DNA from: Congeria kusceri
Lineage: Eukaryota > Mollusca > Bivalvia > Myida > Dreissenidae
Direction of reading: 5' to 3'
Length of the DNA: 64,000 nucleotides
NCBI GenBank assembly: GCA_027627225.1
Contig: CM051027.1
Span: 84,011,951 to 84,075,950 of the forward strand
Translations under genes and position numbers: made by a program
Shown: positions 1 to 11,630 of the stretch, piece after piece
How positions within the stretch are numbered: position 1 is the first letter of the stretch
Layout: every line of letters starts with the position of its first letter
Notes under the pieces: model-generated
Database searches by the model: none
What the model was told of the DNA's origin: nothing
What the model saw: the letters and a program-made list of their open reading frames with translations, nothing else

Positions 1-144
1 AGGTCAAGATTGAATAAAAAATGTAGTCTTTATCACGATAACGGTCCAGATTGTTGACGGCATACGGACGATGGACAACAGACGACGCTGGAGAGGTCCC
101 CTATACCAATAGCTCACCGAGCACTTCGTGCTCAGGTGAGCTAA
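1..144 (+). mobile_element. 3' end of a Helentron/Helitron-like element
   Basis: The segment ends in a strong hairpin at 111-142 (AGCTCACC, GAGCAC, loop TTC, GTGCTC, A, GGTGAGCT) that runs into CTAA at 141-144 and then an A run. A short hairpin just before CTRR is the classic 3' end of Helitrons. The same end recurs at 5880-5914. The rest of the element lies outside the window. Confidence 0.6.
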
Positions 145-1694
145 AAAAGTGTCTTTACTTTTCACATGATAAGATATATTAATTTATTAAATACATATGA
201 AAAGCATTACATTGTATATACAAGCAAACAAGTAATTGTGATTTTCTTAGCAATATATCATGTATTTTGTATGGGCTAGTACAGATCTATAAAGGGCGTG
301 TAAGGATTTGCAATCACTAGTCCTACAGTGAATAGTATACATTTTGGAAATTTTACACCCCTAGTTTTTGACTGATTTTTATTGTCAATGTCAAAATAAT
401 ACATGTTATGTAGGTAATGGTTTGTCAATTTGACCTTCCTCAAATGTGTGGACTGCAAAACAAAACATACCAATTTCCTAATTTAAACATTTTGTCGCAG
501 ATAAAAAAAATTCACTAGTTAGTATAAAACACTGAAATTTATATTGTTCCTGTTTTTACCTGGACCCACATTCTAATGCTTTCAAAAATATGTATTTTTT
601 CCTCCTTCTTGTACATTATAACCCTATATACATCTGTACTGGAATCAAACAGCACTCCACCACCCTATTATAAATATACTTAACTGGTTGTACATTTTGT
701 GCCAAGCTAATCATAATTATTACAATGTCAGTGCCAAATCTAGAACCTGGAAAGCTGCATTCCACACCGTGTGGTGTTCAGAGTTCACAAGTATTTTCAT
801 CTTAAACAATGCAGATAATTACAATGTAACTGCACATGTTTTACCCACAGATAAAACAATAGATGTATAACAGTATTAAGTAACAAATCATTAATGAAAC
901 ACAAGACATGCTGGCAATTACATGTTCCCTCCTTTACAGATGTTGCACCACTGACTTATGTTTTGTTTATGGAAATGAGGTCATCTGAGGTCACCTGAGT
1001 CTGGCCCAGTATTTTCAAAGATTGATGACAAAGCATATTGGTAGTAAAAGTTAAAATCAAGCTGCATTGATGCACATTGGCCAAACATATTGTTTAATTA
1101 TGTCTATCTTTAATTTGTTTACAAATATTTAAAAGTATAATTACTATATAAACACATTAAATTGTATTTGACAATAGCTATTTTCTACCAAATGTACGAA
1201 TATAATTATGTGAAAACAGGACCATAATTATTATTTATGTGAGGTCATCAAGTGAAGGTAATGTAACTACATTATTTGACTTCTTATCTGTGTAGAAGGT
1301 GTTACACTGGGGATTTCTGTATTTTATTGTTGTGTAAAGCATTTGCCTAACTTGCATATAAATTATGAGTGATTTAAATAGGCAACTCAAACATGGGCCA
1401 TAATTCACATTCTATTTGTTTTTTGAGGGTTATCTAACATGCTTTTTTGTCAAGTATAGGAACTTTAACTTGATAAGTATTACACATACAATTGCAATTT
1501 GGATACAATTATGACTTTTTTTTTAAAGACTGAATGTAATTAATCTATAACAATGTGAACACAATTTTGAACACATACAGTATGAACACAAACACCTTTA
1601 TCAATGGTTCATTAAATATACTCATTTTACATTTGAAGTTTCACCTTCCCAAAACCATATTACAACTCTAAACTAGAACTTCATCAATATGAAA
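145..1694. other. AT-rich intergenic DNA, no gene seen
   Basis: Only short ORFs without family resemblance occur here. There are scattered poly-A/T runs, no long repeat and no splice-flanked exon that I could defend. Confidence 0.5.
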
Positions 1695-1799
1695 CAAGAC
1701 GGCCATGATGGCCCTAGGTCGCTCACCTGAGTTTAAGGCATAATGGCTAATAACAAGAGGGAAAAATGGCACTAAATGCCTTACATGAGTATTAAGATC

Positions 1800-2085
1800 T
1801 GGGCCTTGCAATTTCAGATATTTTTTAAGTCTATATAAACCATGTGACCCACAGGGCATGGCCACCTTGTACCCCAGGGGCATAATTTGACCAATATTTG
1901 TAGTGGACCACTTTTCAATGTTACATACCCAATATGATTCCACTGGGCCTTGTGGTTTCAGAGGAGATTTTTCAAGTCATTTTGCTATTTAAATGTATAT
2001 AAACCATGTGACCCCCAGGGGGTTGCCAATTTTTACCCCAGGGACATCATTTGAACAATCTTTGTAGAGGACCACTCCACAATGT
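1800..2085 (+). repeat. ~165 bp Helentron-internal repeat, first block
   Basis: About one and a half units are present. They have the recurrent blocks CTGGGCCTTG, TATATAAACCATGTGACCC and AGAGGACCACT. The block is cut off at 2085 by the insertion that follows and resumes at 3116. Confidence 0.7.
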
Positions 2086-3115
2086 CAGCGTTGTTTTTTC
2101 TGCCTCATTTTCATGCCGATATTCGGTACCATTCACAAAGCCCAAAAGTATACTTTTTTCACAATTATTGGCCGAAAATTCACACATGGAAAAGTGGATA
2201 CAAAAATATGAAATCTTAATTAATTTTGTGAATTTTGTTTACACAGGATAAAATTTCCGAAGTAGTTTTATGTCTACACCACTTTGAAAGGTTACTCGAT
2301 TTTAACAGGACTCGTGTCATGTTTTATTGATATTTTTGTGAACCAGTCGGTTAGTGAAACGTGCTCATCGGGATGGGATCACTGTAAACGCTCATTGGGT
2401 TATAATCTGTATTGAATCAATCGTTTGAAGGATTTTTAAAGTGTAAACACTGCAGATTATTTTCTTCTTGTTTTTTTTTTAAGTAATCACAATGCATTTT
2501 TCACGAAACTCTCAGTACCATGTGAATTTTTTTTTTTTAAAAGACAAGCTTATCTTACAGGAGTCACCGTTTCAAACAGGCAATTTTAAGCGAGAAAATA
2601 GTAAGTGAAGCCCCCGAATTCAATTTGTGCTGCAGTTCAACAGTTTCAACTTTAGTGTCTTCACAAGTAGATTAACTAACAGTAACGAGTGCAAGTTAGT
2701 CAGATTCACATACTGATAGTGGTGACAAAAATAACATCGATGAAACCCCTGTTTTGTCCCTTAATGAGCCTTTTACATCTCAATCATGTGACATTTCTAT
2801 TGACTCTTGTGTCTGACTCAAGTGAAGCCATTGGACATTTTGCTAATTTAAAGAATAATTGACAATATCAAATCTGCAAAAGAGAGAAATTTAACTGGAA
2901 TGTTTCATGGTAAGGTTTCATGAATGTAAAGATAACACTTTAATATCATGTGTTTGTGCTTTAAGTGTGATTAAATACAACAAAATCACTAGTTATTATT
3001 TGATACTACATGTAGTTTGTATTTCACTCTTTTCACAATTTTGGCGTTTTACTACGCATTTTTCACAATTTCACAGAAAGGGGCATATTCATAAATCACT
3101 GAAAAAAAAACACTG
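2086..3115. mobile_element. Putative non-autonomous DNA transposon inserted in the repeat array
   Basis: The ~165 bp repeat is interrupted exactly here. The insert starts CAGCGTTGTTTTTTCTG and ends with the inverse of CAGTGTTTTTTTTTCAGTG, giving imperfect terminal inverted repeats. AATGT flanks it on both sides (2081-2085 and 3116-3120). CAG...CTG ends recall hAT-type elements, but hAT target duplications are normally 8 bp and only 5 bp are clear here, so the superfamily is uncertain. No transposase ORF is present. Confidence 0.45.
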
Positions 3116-4110
3116 AATGTTTCATGCAAAATATAAAACCTCTGGGCCTTACGGTTTAAACAAGGAAGATTTTAAAGGCCCACTTGCCATATAAGTCTAT
3201 ATAAATCATGTGACGTCCCGGGTCATGGCCACTTTTTATCCCAGGGTCATAATTTGAACAATCTTTGTAGAGGACCACTATACAATGTTACATATCAAAT
3301 ACGAAAAAACTGCGGTTTCAGGAGATTTTAAAGTCATTTGGCTATTTAAGTCTATATAAACAATGTGACCCCCAGGGCAGGGCCAGTTTTGACCAATGGG
3401 ACATCATTTGAACAATCTTTGCAGAGGACCACTATCAAATGTCACATACCACATCTGAAACCTCTAGGCCTTGCAGTTTCAGAGGAGAGGATTTTTAAAG
3501 TCATCTTGCTATTTAAGTCCATATCGACCATGTGAGCCCTGGGGTGTGGCCAGTTTTGACCCCAGGGGCATCATTTGAGCAGTCTTTATAGAGGACCACT
3601 ATACAATGTTACATACCAAATATGAAACCTCTGGGCCTTGCAGTTTCAGAGAAGATTTTTAAAGCCATTTTGCTATTTAAGTCTATATAAACCTGGTGAC
3701 CCCTAGGGTGTGCCCAGTTTTGACCCAGGGGCATCATTTGAACAATCTTTATACAATGTTTCCAACCAAATATGAAACCTCTGGGCATTGTGGTTTCAGA
3801 GGAGAAGTTTTTTAAAGTCATTTTGCTATTTACATTTATATTAACCATGTGAGCCCTGGGGTGTGGCCAGTTTTGACCCCAGGGGCATCAATTGAACAAT
3901 CTTTGTAGAGGACCACTATACAATGTTATATACCAAATATGAAACCTCTGGGCCTTGCGGTTTCAGAGGAGAAGATTTTTAAAGTCATTTTGCTTTATAA
4001 GTCTATATAAACCATGTGACCCCTGGGGCGTGGCCAGTTTTGACCCCAGGGGTATCATTTGAACAATATTAGTAGAGGACCACTAGAGGATGTCACATAT
4101 CAAATATTGA
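3116..4110 (+). repeat. ~165 bp tandem repeat, about six units
   Basis: The anchor GGACCACTATACAATGTTAC (or variants) recurs near 3274, 3428, 3595, 3750, 3912 and 4078, a spacing of about 150-167 bp. Each unit carries 'CTCTGGGCCTTGCGGTTTCA' and 'TGTGACCCCTGGGG'-like blocks. The length and the setting inside a hairpin-ended element resemble the ~160 bp repeats reported in bivalve mobile elements (BIV160 type). That link is inference. Confidence 0.8.
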
Positions 4111-4820
4111 AGCTCTGTCCAATATCTGGTACTAAAAAGTTGTTCTTCTGAGAAGAGGTCCTCGGGTGGAGGCTGCCAACAAAGCATTAAGAACTTTGTT
4201 GGAGAGACATGATCTGTGTGTAGTTTTTTGTGTGCTTCACACATTTAATTAAACTGTACAAATGAAAGGTTTAATGTTGATGACTAGACTTTAGGCTCTA
4301 TGCTACGTGTTTCTGTACATGCTGGTGAAACAGACTGCAGTGTCAGAGCCACAGACTCGATTGCTGCATCATTTTGTCTTGAAAAAAAATTGTGCAGTTC
4401 CACCTAAGTTAGACTACTTATAGATCTAATGCTATCATTTCATATTTGGCATTTCATTATTAAATTAGAAAAATACACTTCGCCTGTAAACAAATTCAAT
4501 GCAGTAGATCTAAAGTGAAAATATATGATATAAGACGATCTTAAATACAAAGACTGATTGACTACATTTCTTACACATTGCCTAAACATTACATCCAGCT
4601 AATTTACATACACAACAACATGATTGACCATGCTGGTGGGTAACATTTTCTATGCATTTCAATGGTCATCTCGAACGATTCTCTAAAGCACCCTCACAAC
4701 ACTGTGTAACTGGCAAGCTGGTTTGTTAAGATCTAAAAATAACACACTGTATACACATGCCTGGAATGTCGTCTGCTGTATTGATTTTTGAGTGTTGGAG
4801 GCTTATTGAAATTATAGTGC
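4111..4820. other. Non-repeat sequence interrupting the Helentron repeats
   Basis: The repeat stops after the block near 4100 and resumes near 4830 after a poly-C run (about 4841-4852). I see no clear inverted repeats or target duplication, so it is either an insertion without visible ends or a diverged core of the element. No gene is seen. Confidence 0.4.
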
Positions 4821-5690
4821 TGCAGTATAAACAATGTAACCCCCCCCCCCCCGGAGGTGTAGTCAGTTTTGACCCCAGGAGCATAATTTGAACAATCTTT
4901 GTAGAGGACCACTATACAATGTTACATACCAAACATAAAATCTCTGGGCCTTGTGGATTCAGAGGAGAAGATTTTAAAAGTCATTTTGATATTGAAGTCT
5001 AAATAAACTAAATAAACCATGTCACCCCCGGGGTGTGGCCAATTATGACCCCAGGGGCATCATTTGAACAATCTTGGTAGAGGACCATTTTACAATGTTA
5101 CCAACCGAATATAAAACCTCTAGGCCTTGCAGTTTCAGAGGAGAAGATTTTTTAAAGTCATTTGGCTATTTAAGTCTGTATAAACCATGTGACCCCCGGA
5201 TTGTGGCCAGTTTTGATCCCAGGGGCATCATTTCAACATTCTTTGTAGAGGACCACTATGCAATGCTACATACCAAATATGAAACCTCTGGGCCTTGCAC
5301 TTTCAGAGGAGAAGATTTTTAAAGTCATTTTGCTATTTAAGTCTATGTAAACCATGCGACCCCTGGGGTGTGCCCAGTTTTGACCCCAGGAGCATCAATT
5401 GAACAAGTTTTGTTGAGGACCACTATACAATGTTACATACCAAATATGAAACCTCTAGGCCTTGCGGTTTCAGAGGAGAAGATTTTTAAAGTCATTTTGC
5501 TATATAAGTCTATATAAACGATGTGACCCCTGGGGCGTGGCCAGTTTTAACCCCAGGGGCATCATTTGAACAATCTTAGTAGAGGACCACTAGAGGATGT
5601 CACACATCAAATATGAAAGCCCTGAGCCTTGCGGTTTCATAGGAGAAGGTTTTTAAAGTTTTCACTTTTTAAATCTATTTTTAGCTCTGG
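4820..5690 (+). repeat. ~167 bp tandem repeat, five units
   Basis: The GGACCAC(T) anchors lie near 4908, 5084, 5252, 5419 and 5586, a spacing of about 167-176 bp. The units are more regular than those upstream. The last unit leads directly into the 3' terminal domain of the element. Confidence 0.8.
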
Positions 5691-5879
5691 TGACCTACAT
5701 ATGCAGCGGACCGGAAAGATTTGAACAACTTTGAAAGAGGTCCACCCAAGGATCATTCCTGTGAAGTTTGCTGAAAATCGGCCAAGCGGTTTAGGAGGAG
5801 ATGTTGTTTGAATGAAAAGTTGACGACACACGCACTGACGCACACACACACGCACGACGGACAACGGGCGATCACAAAA

Positions 5880-5914
5880 GCTCACCATGAGCACTTTGTG
5901 CTCAGGTGAGCTAA
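5880..5914 (+). repeat. Helentron 3' terminal hairpin and CTAA end
   Basis: AGCTCACC-AT-GAGCAC, loop TTT, GTGCTC-A-GGTGAGCT forms a stem of 14 pairs with small bulges. It is followed by CTAA and an A run. It is near identical to the end at 111-144. Confidence 0.65.
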
Positions 5915-6460
5915 AAAATACTGGCAACCATTTATATTGTAGATGACAAAAATAGTTGTTATAATGTGGAGCATGATTTGCTTTGTCAAATTCACTTTGT
6001 TTGCTGTATTGTTATGGGCCTGGGACAAAGTGCAGTGACTGATATGTCATGTGTTGACAGTCACCTGCTAGACATTAGATCCAGCTGTACAGCATAATTA
6101 GAGTTCAGTGACACAAAGTAAAAACAAACTTCAATCTCATGGCTCATTGCTGCTTCATAACTCTTGTCATGGGTCACAATGAAATGTTGTTAAAACCATA
6201 TTCAGAAACAATCTGCAGCATTGTCAAACATGTTGGCAGCAGACTCACAACATTCCATGGGCATGCAACAAATTGCATCAACTGCATTTCAAAGGGGTTT
6301 AAAAATTGAATGTAAATTGAAGTAACTGGAGAACATTTCTGGTGTCCAGGTGTTAGTAAAATTGGTAGTCAATTTATTTTTGACGAAGCCATTGCAATTT
6401 TACTATCAACTACATCCCAAGTTGTTTACTTTCCTAGTATAACAACCAAGAGCTAAAATA
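5915..6460. other. Intergenic, no gene seen
   Basis: AT-rich single-copy-looking DNA with no supported ORF or repeat. Confidence 0.4.
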
Positions 6461-6547
6461 CTATTGACATTCACCAGAAGGAAGAGATGCTATTGACATT
6501 CACCAGAAGGAAGAGATGCTATTGACATTCACCAGAAGGAAGAGATG
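6461..6547 (+). repeat. 29 bp tandem repeat, three perfect copies
   Basis: Copies lie at 6461-6489, 6490-6518 and 6519-6547, each beginning CTATTGACATTCACC. The array sits just outside the left end of the hAT-like element that begins at 6563. Confidence 0.9.
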
Positions 6548-6562
6548 TCTTATCAACGTAAG

Positions 6563-8937
6563 CAGTGTTCTGCCGCAGATGCGGCCTTGCGCCATTGGCG
6601 CAAAAAAATGAATTATTTGTCCCCACCAAATTTTCATAAGCGGGTCCGCGGGCGCACACAATTTACAAGTAAATCTAATATTAATATAAAGAGGACATAC
6701 TATAACGAAGTGATACTCGTCTTCTATATCATTTGTGTTGCCTATAATACATTTACGTTCATTTTTAGGAATATTTGCACGTCTACCAGATTCAATTTTT
6801 AACATATGAGTTGAAGGTCTTAGTTTTGATATATAAATCCTTAACTTATAGCTTTTAACAATGTCTAGATAATCAGATAATTCAAAATCTTTGTTTTAAT
6901 TCTTTATATAATATTAGTGAACTCTTTATATTCAAATCATTTCGCCACAAACCTATGTACATGTCAATAAGTCTGGTTTTAAAAATGGGAATAAATGCAT
7001 TTATATTCACTGATTCCAGATACATCCAGACATCATAAAACCCAGTATTCTCAAGTAAGTCTCGCACCTTTGATAACCAATTGTTACATCAAATTACATT
7101 TTCTGCATCGCATCTCATATATAATAGTGTACTGTACAATATGCAATTTGTTTGTTTAACAGTAAACAACTTTATAAAATATTTTAAGATTCTCACATAA
7201 CGAGTTATATATAACTGGTAGCGTCCAAGCTCCCCACACACTGCTTAATTAGAAGTACTCATTTGAACACCAAGTATTCTTTTCAAAAATCTTCTATGAA
7301 GTCTTTCAATATCCTCAGCATTCGAAAAAACCCAAACCCCACAAGCATAACATAGTATAGACGTGACATAAGAATCAAACAGATTCAACATTATTTTAAC
7401 TGGAACATGCATTTCTTTTGTAATTGAAAAAAGTGACCCCATAGCCTTTAAGCCTTTGTCTGATAGAGTTTGAGTAGTTTATATAAACGATCCACCGCTT
7501 GATAATACAATTCCAAGATAATTAAATGACTGAATGTTTTCTAGTGGCTCACTATTATAATAAAATGACTCTTTATGTGAATTATTTCCGCCCTTTTTAT
7601 ATATAACTACTTTAGTTTCGTCTACGTTGACTTTTAGCTTCCATCGCCCACAGTATTCGTATAAATTATCTAATGAATTTTGCTGACCTTTCGGTGTTTC
7701 TGAAAAAAGTACACCATCATCTGCAAACAGTACTAAATAAATAGACAACTGGTCTAAGGTTATCGTTGCTTCATTATTATTACTCAACAAAATTCAATAT
7801 CATTAACGAACAATGAAAATAGTATGGGTGAGATTATCTCCCCTTGCAACAAACCGACGTCACAATTAAAGAAATCTGACAATGAGCCCATATGTTTAAC
7901 ACATAATTTAACTTCATCGTACATGGATTGAATAATTTTTAACAATCTGCTGTTTATTCCACTCTTAAACAGCTTATACCATAATCCGTTTCTATGTATT
8001 GAGTCAAAGCATTTCATTAGGTCAATATAGCAACAATATAATTTCTTTTTACAACTAAGTTGTTTATCTATAAAAGCTTTAAGTAGAAAAATTGCATCCA
8101 CCACGATATAATTAGATTTTAAACCGAACTGAGAGTCCGTGAGCGTATTGTTTGCAGTAGCCCATTTTTTAAGCCTTCCGTTTATAACAACAGTAAACAA
8201 TTTTGCAAAACAGCTCACTAATGTTATGCCTCGATAATTATTGGGATAGAGTGAGTTGCCTTTCTTATAAATAGGTATAATAACCCCTTTTGACCATGTA
8301 TTTGGAAATACGTGTTTTTCAAGTATATTGTTAAATAATATTTATAGTGGTGTATCAAGGACATCCTTTCCTAAAACACTAATTCATTAACACTCTATCG
8401 GCAGCGCTTGAGCAGTTCAGATACAGTAGTATCAATCGATAAATGTACGACAGCCGCATTTCGGCAGACGCTTCAAAAACTTTTGAAGTCGAATTAACCG
8501 ACACCGTTGCTAAAGGTGTTGCTAACCGCGTGCAGTTTTGGATGTCCGGCTAATTGATGATGTCACACTTTGTAGTTTTAACCGGTTTCATTATTAACGC
8601 CTTGTGTTTATAACAGATTTTATTGTTTGTTCAAACTGGAATTAATAATGCAAGGTTATAAGGTATGCAAGAATGCAGTGTAACATTGATCAACAGAACG
8701 TTATGAATTAATTAAGAACTTAATATTATGTATTAATCCTTTTTTGAACAGAAAATAAAAACAAACATGAATGAAAACAGATAGTACTTACTTTTCAAAA
8801 CAAAAATCTGCTTTGGGAATATTCATGAGGTGCAAAACTTTTTTTGTCCGTGTCCCTACATTTTTATAATTTGTCCTGACTTTTTCAAGCCTAGAGGGCC
8901 CTTGTCCCCAATAGTCCAAATTCACGGCAGAACACTG
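6563..8937. mobile_element. hAT-like element containing a nested LINE
   Basis: The left end CAGTGTTCTGCCG (6563-6575) is matched by the inverse CGGCAGAACACTG at 8925-8937. ACGTAAG (6556-6562) and ACGCAAG (8938-8944) flank the ends, consistent with a worn 7-8 bp target duplication. CAGTG ends with an ~8 bp duplication point to the hAT superfamily. No hAT transposase is visible, and the interior is largely a reverse-oriented LINE remnant. The two ends might instead belong to two partial copies in inverse orientation. Confidence 0.5.
6676..8390 (-). pseudogene. LINE reverse transcriptase remnant
   Basis: Read on the minus strand, several frames together give an RT. From about 8385 to 8220 there is a PIYKKG...NNYRGITL stretch, with a stop near 8340. 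Next at 8218-7784 come the RT palm with YIDLMKCFDSI and LLQGEIISPILFSLF. The catalytic FADD box (FADDGVLF) lies in 7790-7479. The thumb/connection region follows, with LHRRFLKRILGVQ (7442-7245). Finally, in 6805-6676, there is a C-terminal zinc-knuckle-like CxxG...EYHF...CPLY in which the second cysteine has become glycine. Multiple frameshifts and stops make it dead. It lacks a normal 3' tail: the coding match simply stops near 6676. It belongs to the same broad family as the LINE pieces at 21.5-26.3 and 44.5-45.4 kb. Confidence 0.85.
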
Positions 8938-8944
8938 ACGCAAG

Positions 8945-10549
8945 CCATGTATATAATGACACAAAAAGTATACGATTCAAATGCGTCTTCATATAACTAT
9001 ACCATGAATGTTGCAAGTTTTTTTTATTGGTTTAATAACTTAAAACGAACAAATACTATAATTAAGTAATTTTAAAATAAAATGCTTTTCAGAGGCAAAT
9101 GTAAATATTGTTCATTGTGACTATGCACATTTGGCCATTTACGAATTCATGGAACATAATGAGTAACTTAAAGGTTAAATTAAGTTTACAATAGATATAT
9201 TGTAAAAGAGGTGAAAACAATACAAGAAATGTTACGAAATGCAATACATTCTGTGCTAAATTATGCCGTAATGTAACAGTTATCTGTGTTCTTCATAAAA
9301 CTATGTCACTGTTAGAACTTATCTCCATTCAAGTTTAGCTATAGCAGCTTATTCAGTGATATGTACCTAAAATGTTTACACTTAACCCTCACTGCCTACA
9401 AACAATCAATTCAACTGCTTCACAAACATTTATATTGTAGGGAAACACTCTCAGGTCTATTATCTCGCACAATAAAACACATGTACTCAGTGACTTACCA
9501 GGCCACACTCCTATTCAACATTCATATCAGCTTTACTTTAACACCACCACAAGCTGATCACACTGCAGAATTTTCAATATTCTGATTATTGCACTTTATA
9601 ACAAACCAGATACTTGGATTAAACACAGTGCACAAAACATATTCCTATACACCTTACAAATTTCGTCTGCTTTTCAATTTAAACACACATACGTTTCACA
9701 GTTTATTATGTACAAAATCTAATTCACTGTACAAATCTGTTTCTACTCAGTCTGTGAAACTTTTCATTATAATCTCTACCGACAAATAACCCACATAAAT
9801 ATACTAAACTATTCTATATGATAACTTGATTCAATTCCAGACTTTTTGCCGTCTAAAGAAGTTAACATGAAAATATTCTGATTTCGAATCCATGTTCTGT
9901 TGTGATTAGTTTACCAACAAAAACAAATGTAACATGATAACACACATTCATATATTATATCCCTCAGTTTTAATCCACTCCTGATTTCTTACTCATTGAA
10001 TTTTACACTGACAGTAGTTTAATTTCCCTTCGAGTCCCCAAATTCCTGTCCCACAAAAACTAGATCACTGCCTACATAGAATATAATTTTCTATAAATAA
10101 ACTTGCTCCAATAGTTTTGAGGCACCACACAGGAGGTAAAGGCAGACACAGATTTTAGAGCGGTTTACTTCAACCATAAAATACTATTGACAATAAAAAG
10201 CAGTTAAATGGTGTGATTGGCCAGTTTACTGAAAGGACTGACCAGCATTAAACTTAAACAGAAGCTAATGTGACGGTTTAAATTAAACACACTAAAATTT
10301 AAATCAACTTCACTGCGACCCTAAGAAAATAATACACTTAAACCAGTGTTATAGTTCAATGGATATACTTTTGTGGAAAAGCTTTGTATATACATAAAGC
10401 TTGCTAGAAGATGATTTGCTGGCCTGATAAATAGTAAAGCGATAAAGTGATATTTACTTTGTTCCCTTATCCACAAACAAAAACCACCAAGACAGATATA
10501 GGGAAAAATCAATTATGCATAGGTACAAATGATAGCATGTAGATGGTCT
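8945..10549. other. AT-rich DNA, no gene seen
   Basis: Open frames of up to about 80 codons on the plus strand (8830-9069, 9361-9585, 9589-9789) have no recognisable domain and low-complexity composition. I see nothing further. Confidence 0.4.
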
Positions 10550-10860
10550 GAAGCTAGAGATAGTCTGTTCAGATAAACTAGAACAAGAGACGTAATACAA
10601 ACAGAACTAAAGCAGAAAACTGCAACTGAAGTTAGAGGTAGTCTGTTCAGATAAACTAGAACAAGAGACATAATACAAACAGAACTAAAGCAGAAAACTG
10701 CAACTGAAGTTAGAGGTAGTCTGTTCAGACAAACTAGAACAAGAGACGTAATACAAACAGAACTAAGCAGAAAACTGCAACTGAAGCTAGAGGTAGTCTG
10801 TTCAGACAAACTAGAACAAGAGACGTAATACAAACAGAACTAAAGCAGCAAACTGCAACT
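10550..10860. repeat. 78 bp tandem repeat, four copies
   Basis: Copies begin near 10550, 10628, 10706 and 10783 at GAAG(C/T)TAGAGGTAGTCTG and are about 95% alike, with one 1-bp deletion in copy 3. The long minus-strand open frame here is just a translated repeat (a recurring ITSLVLVYLNRLPL-type phrase). Confidence 0.9.
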
Positions 10861-11186
10861 CAAGCTTAAGGACTTGACCCTCTGTTGTACCTTGGGATAT
10901 ATTTGCTTAAAAGTTTTCTACTATTGACATTTTGAAAACATTATTTTCTATGACAACTGAAAAAATAACATCTTTTGAAAACAAATGCAGGCACATCTTA
11001 ATTTTATTTTTTTAAATCAATACTTTATTCCTCTTTAAGCAAGCAGTTTCTTGGTACATGTATCACCAAATATCAGTTAAAAAGACAACAAATTCATTTG
11101 GTCACACTCATATCATTAGGAATAAATACACGTACTTTGTATTTTACAAGCCTCAGGGCATAAATTCAATGGCTGAGACCAGCAAC

Positions 11187-11371
11187 CTGACCAGCAATCA
11201 TATTAAAGACTTCCAAGAACTATAATAACCAGTTGTACTATTAAAGGTCATACGAGTTCACAAACTTACAATTTTACTCCTGACCAGCAATCATATTAAA
11301 GACTTCCAAGAACTATAATAACCAGTTGTACTATTAAAGGTCATACGAGTCACGAACTTACAATTTTACTA
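11187..11371. repeat. 93 bp direct tandem duplication
   Basis: CTGACCAGCAATCATATTAA starts at 11187 and again at 11280. The two copies differ by only one or two bases (GAGTTCACAAAC against GAGTCACGAAC). Confidence 0.9.
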
Positions 11372-11630
11372 ACACACATGAACTGAAAGTAAACCATCTA
11401 CTACATGGCAAAAGAAACATTATAAGCACATGGGCAATTCAAGTTTACAACACAGAATATTTGAAAGTGGAATATGCCAATGGGTCAAAAAGAAAAAGAA
11501 AACATAACAATGACCTTCAGTACAGATCATTAGAAAATGTTGCCTTATTCTCTTATTGGTCTTCATAATTGTAAAGATATTTTTAAGTAATAGTGATGAT
11601 AATGATAGTAAGTCGAAAAGTCGAGATAAC

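Larger units (their letters stand above)
1695..5914 (+). mobile_element. Helentron-like element, non-autonomous, with internal tandem repeats
   Basis: The 5' side has a GGCC-rich palindromic start (about 1700-1714) followed by GCTCACCTGAG at 1721-1731. The 3' side has its exact inverse CTCAGGTGAGC at 5901-5911. Such subterminal inverted repeats typify Helentrons. The 3' end is a long hairpin (5880-5912) leading into CTAA (5911-5914). Between the ends are blocks of a ~165 bp tandem repeat and a conserved 3' tail (5690-5880) rich in CACA/CGCACG. No Rep/helicase ORF is present, so it would move in trans. It is interrupted by a putative DNA transposon at 2086-3115 and by unrelated sequence at 4111-4820. 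The 5' boundary is approximate. Confidence 0.6.

Noticed and set aside
5637..5927. 96-residue minus-strand ORF
   Set aside because: It is the complement of the conserved Helentron 3' domain and hairpin.
10513..10833. 106-residue ORF with repeated ITSLVLVYLNRLPL phrases
   Set aside because: Translation of a 78 bp tandem repeat, with no start or context support.
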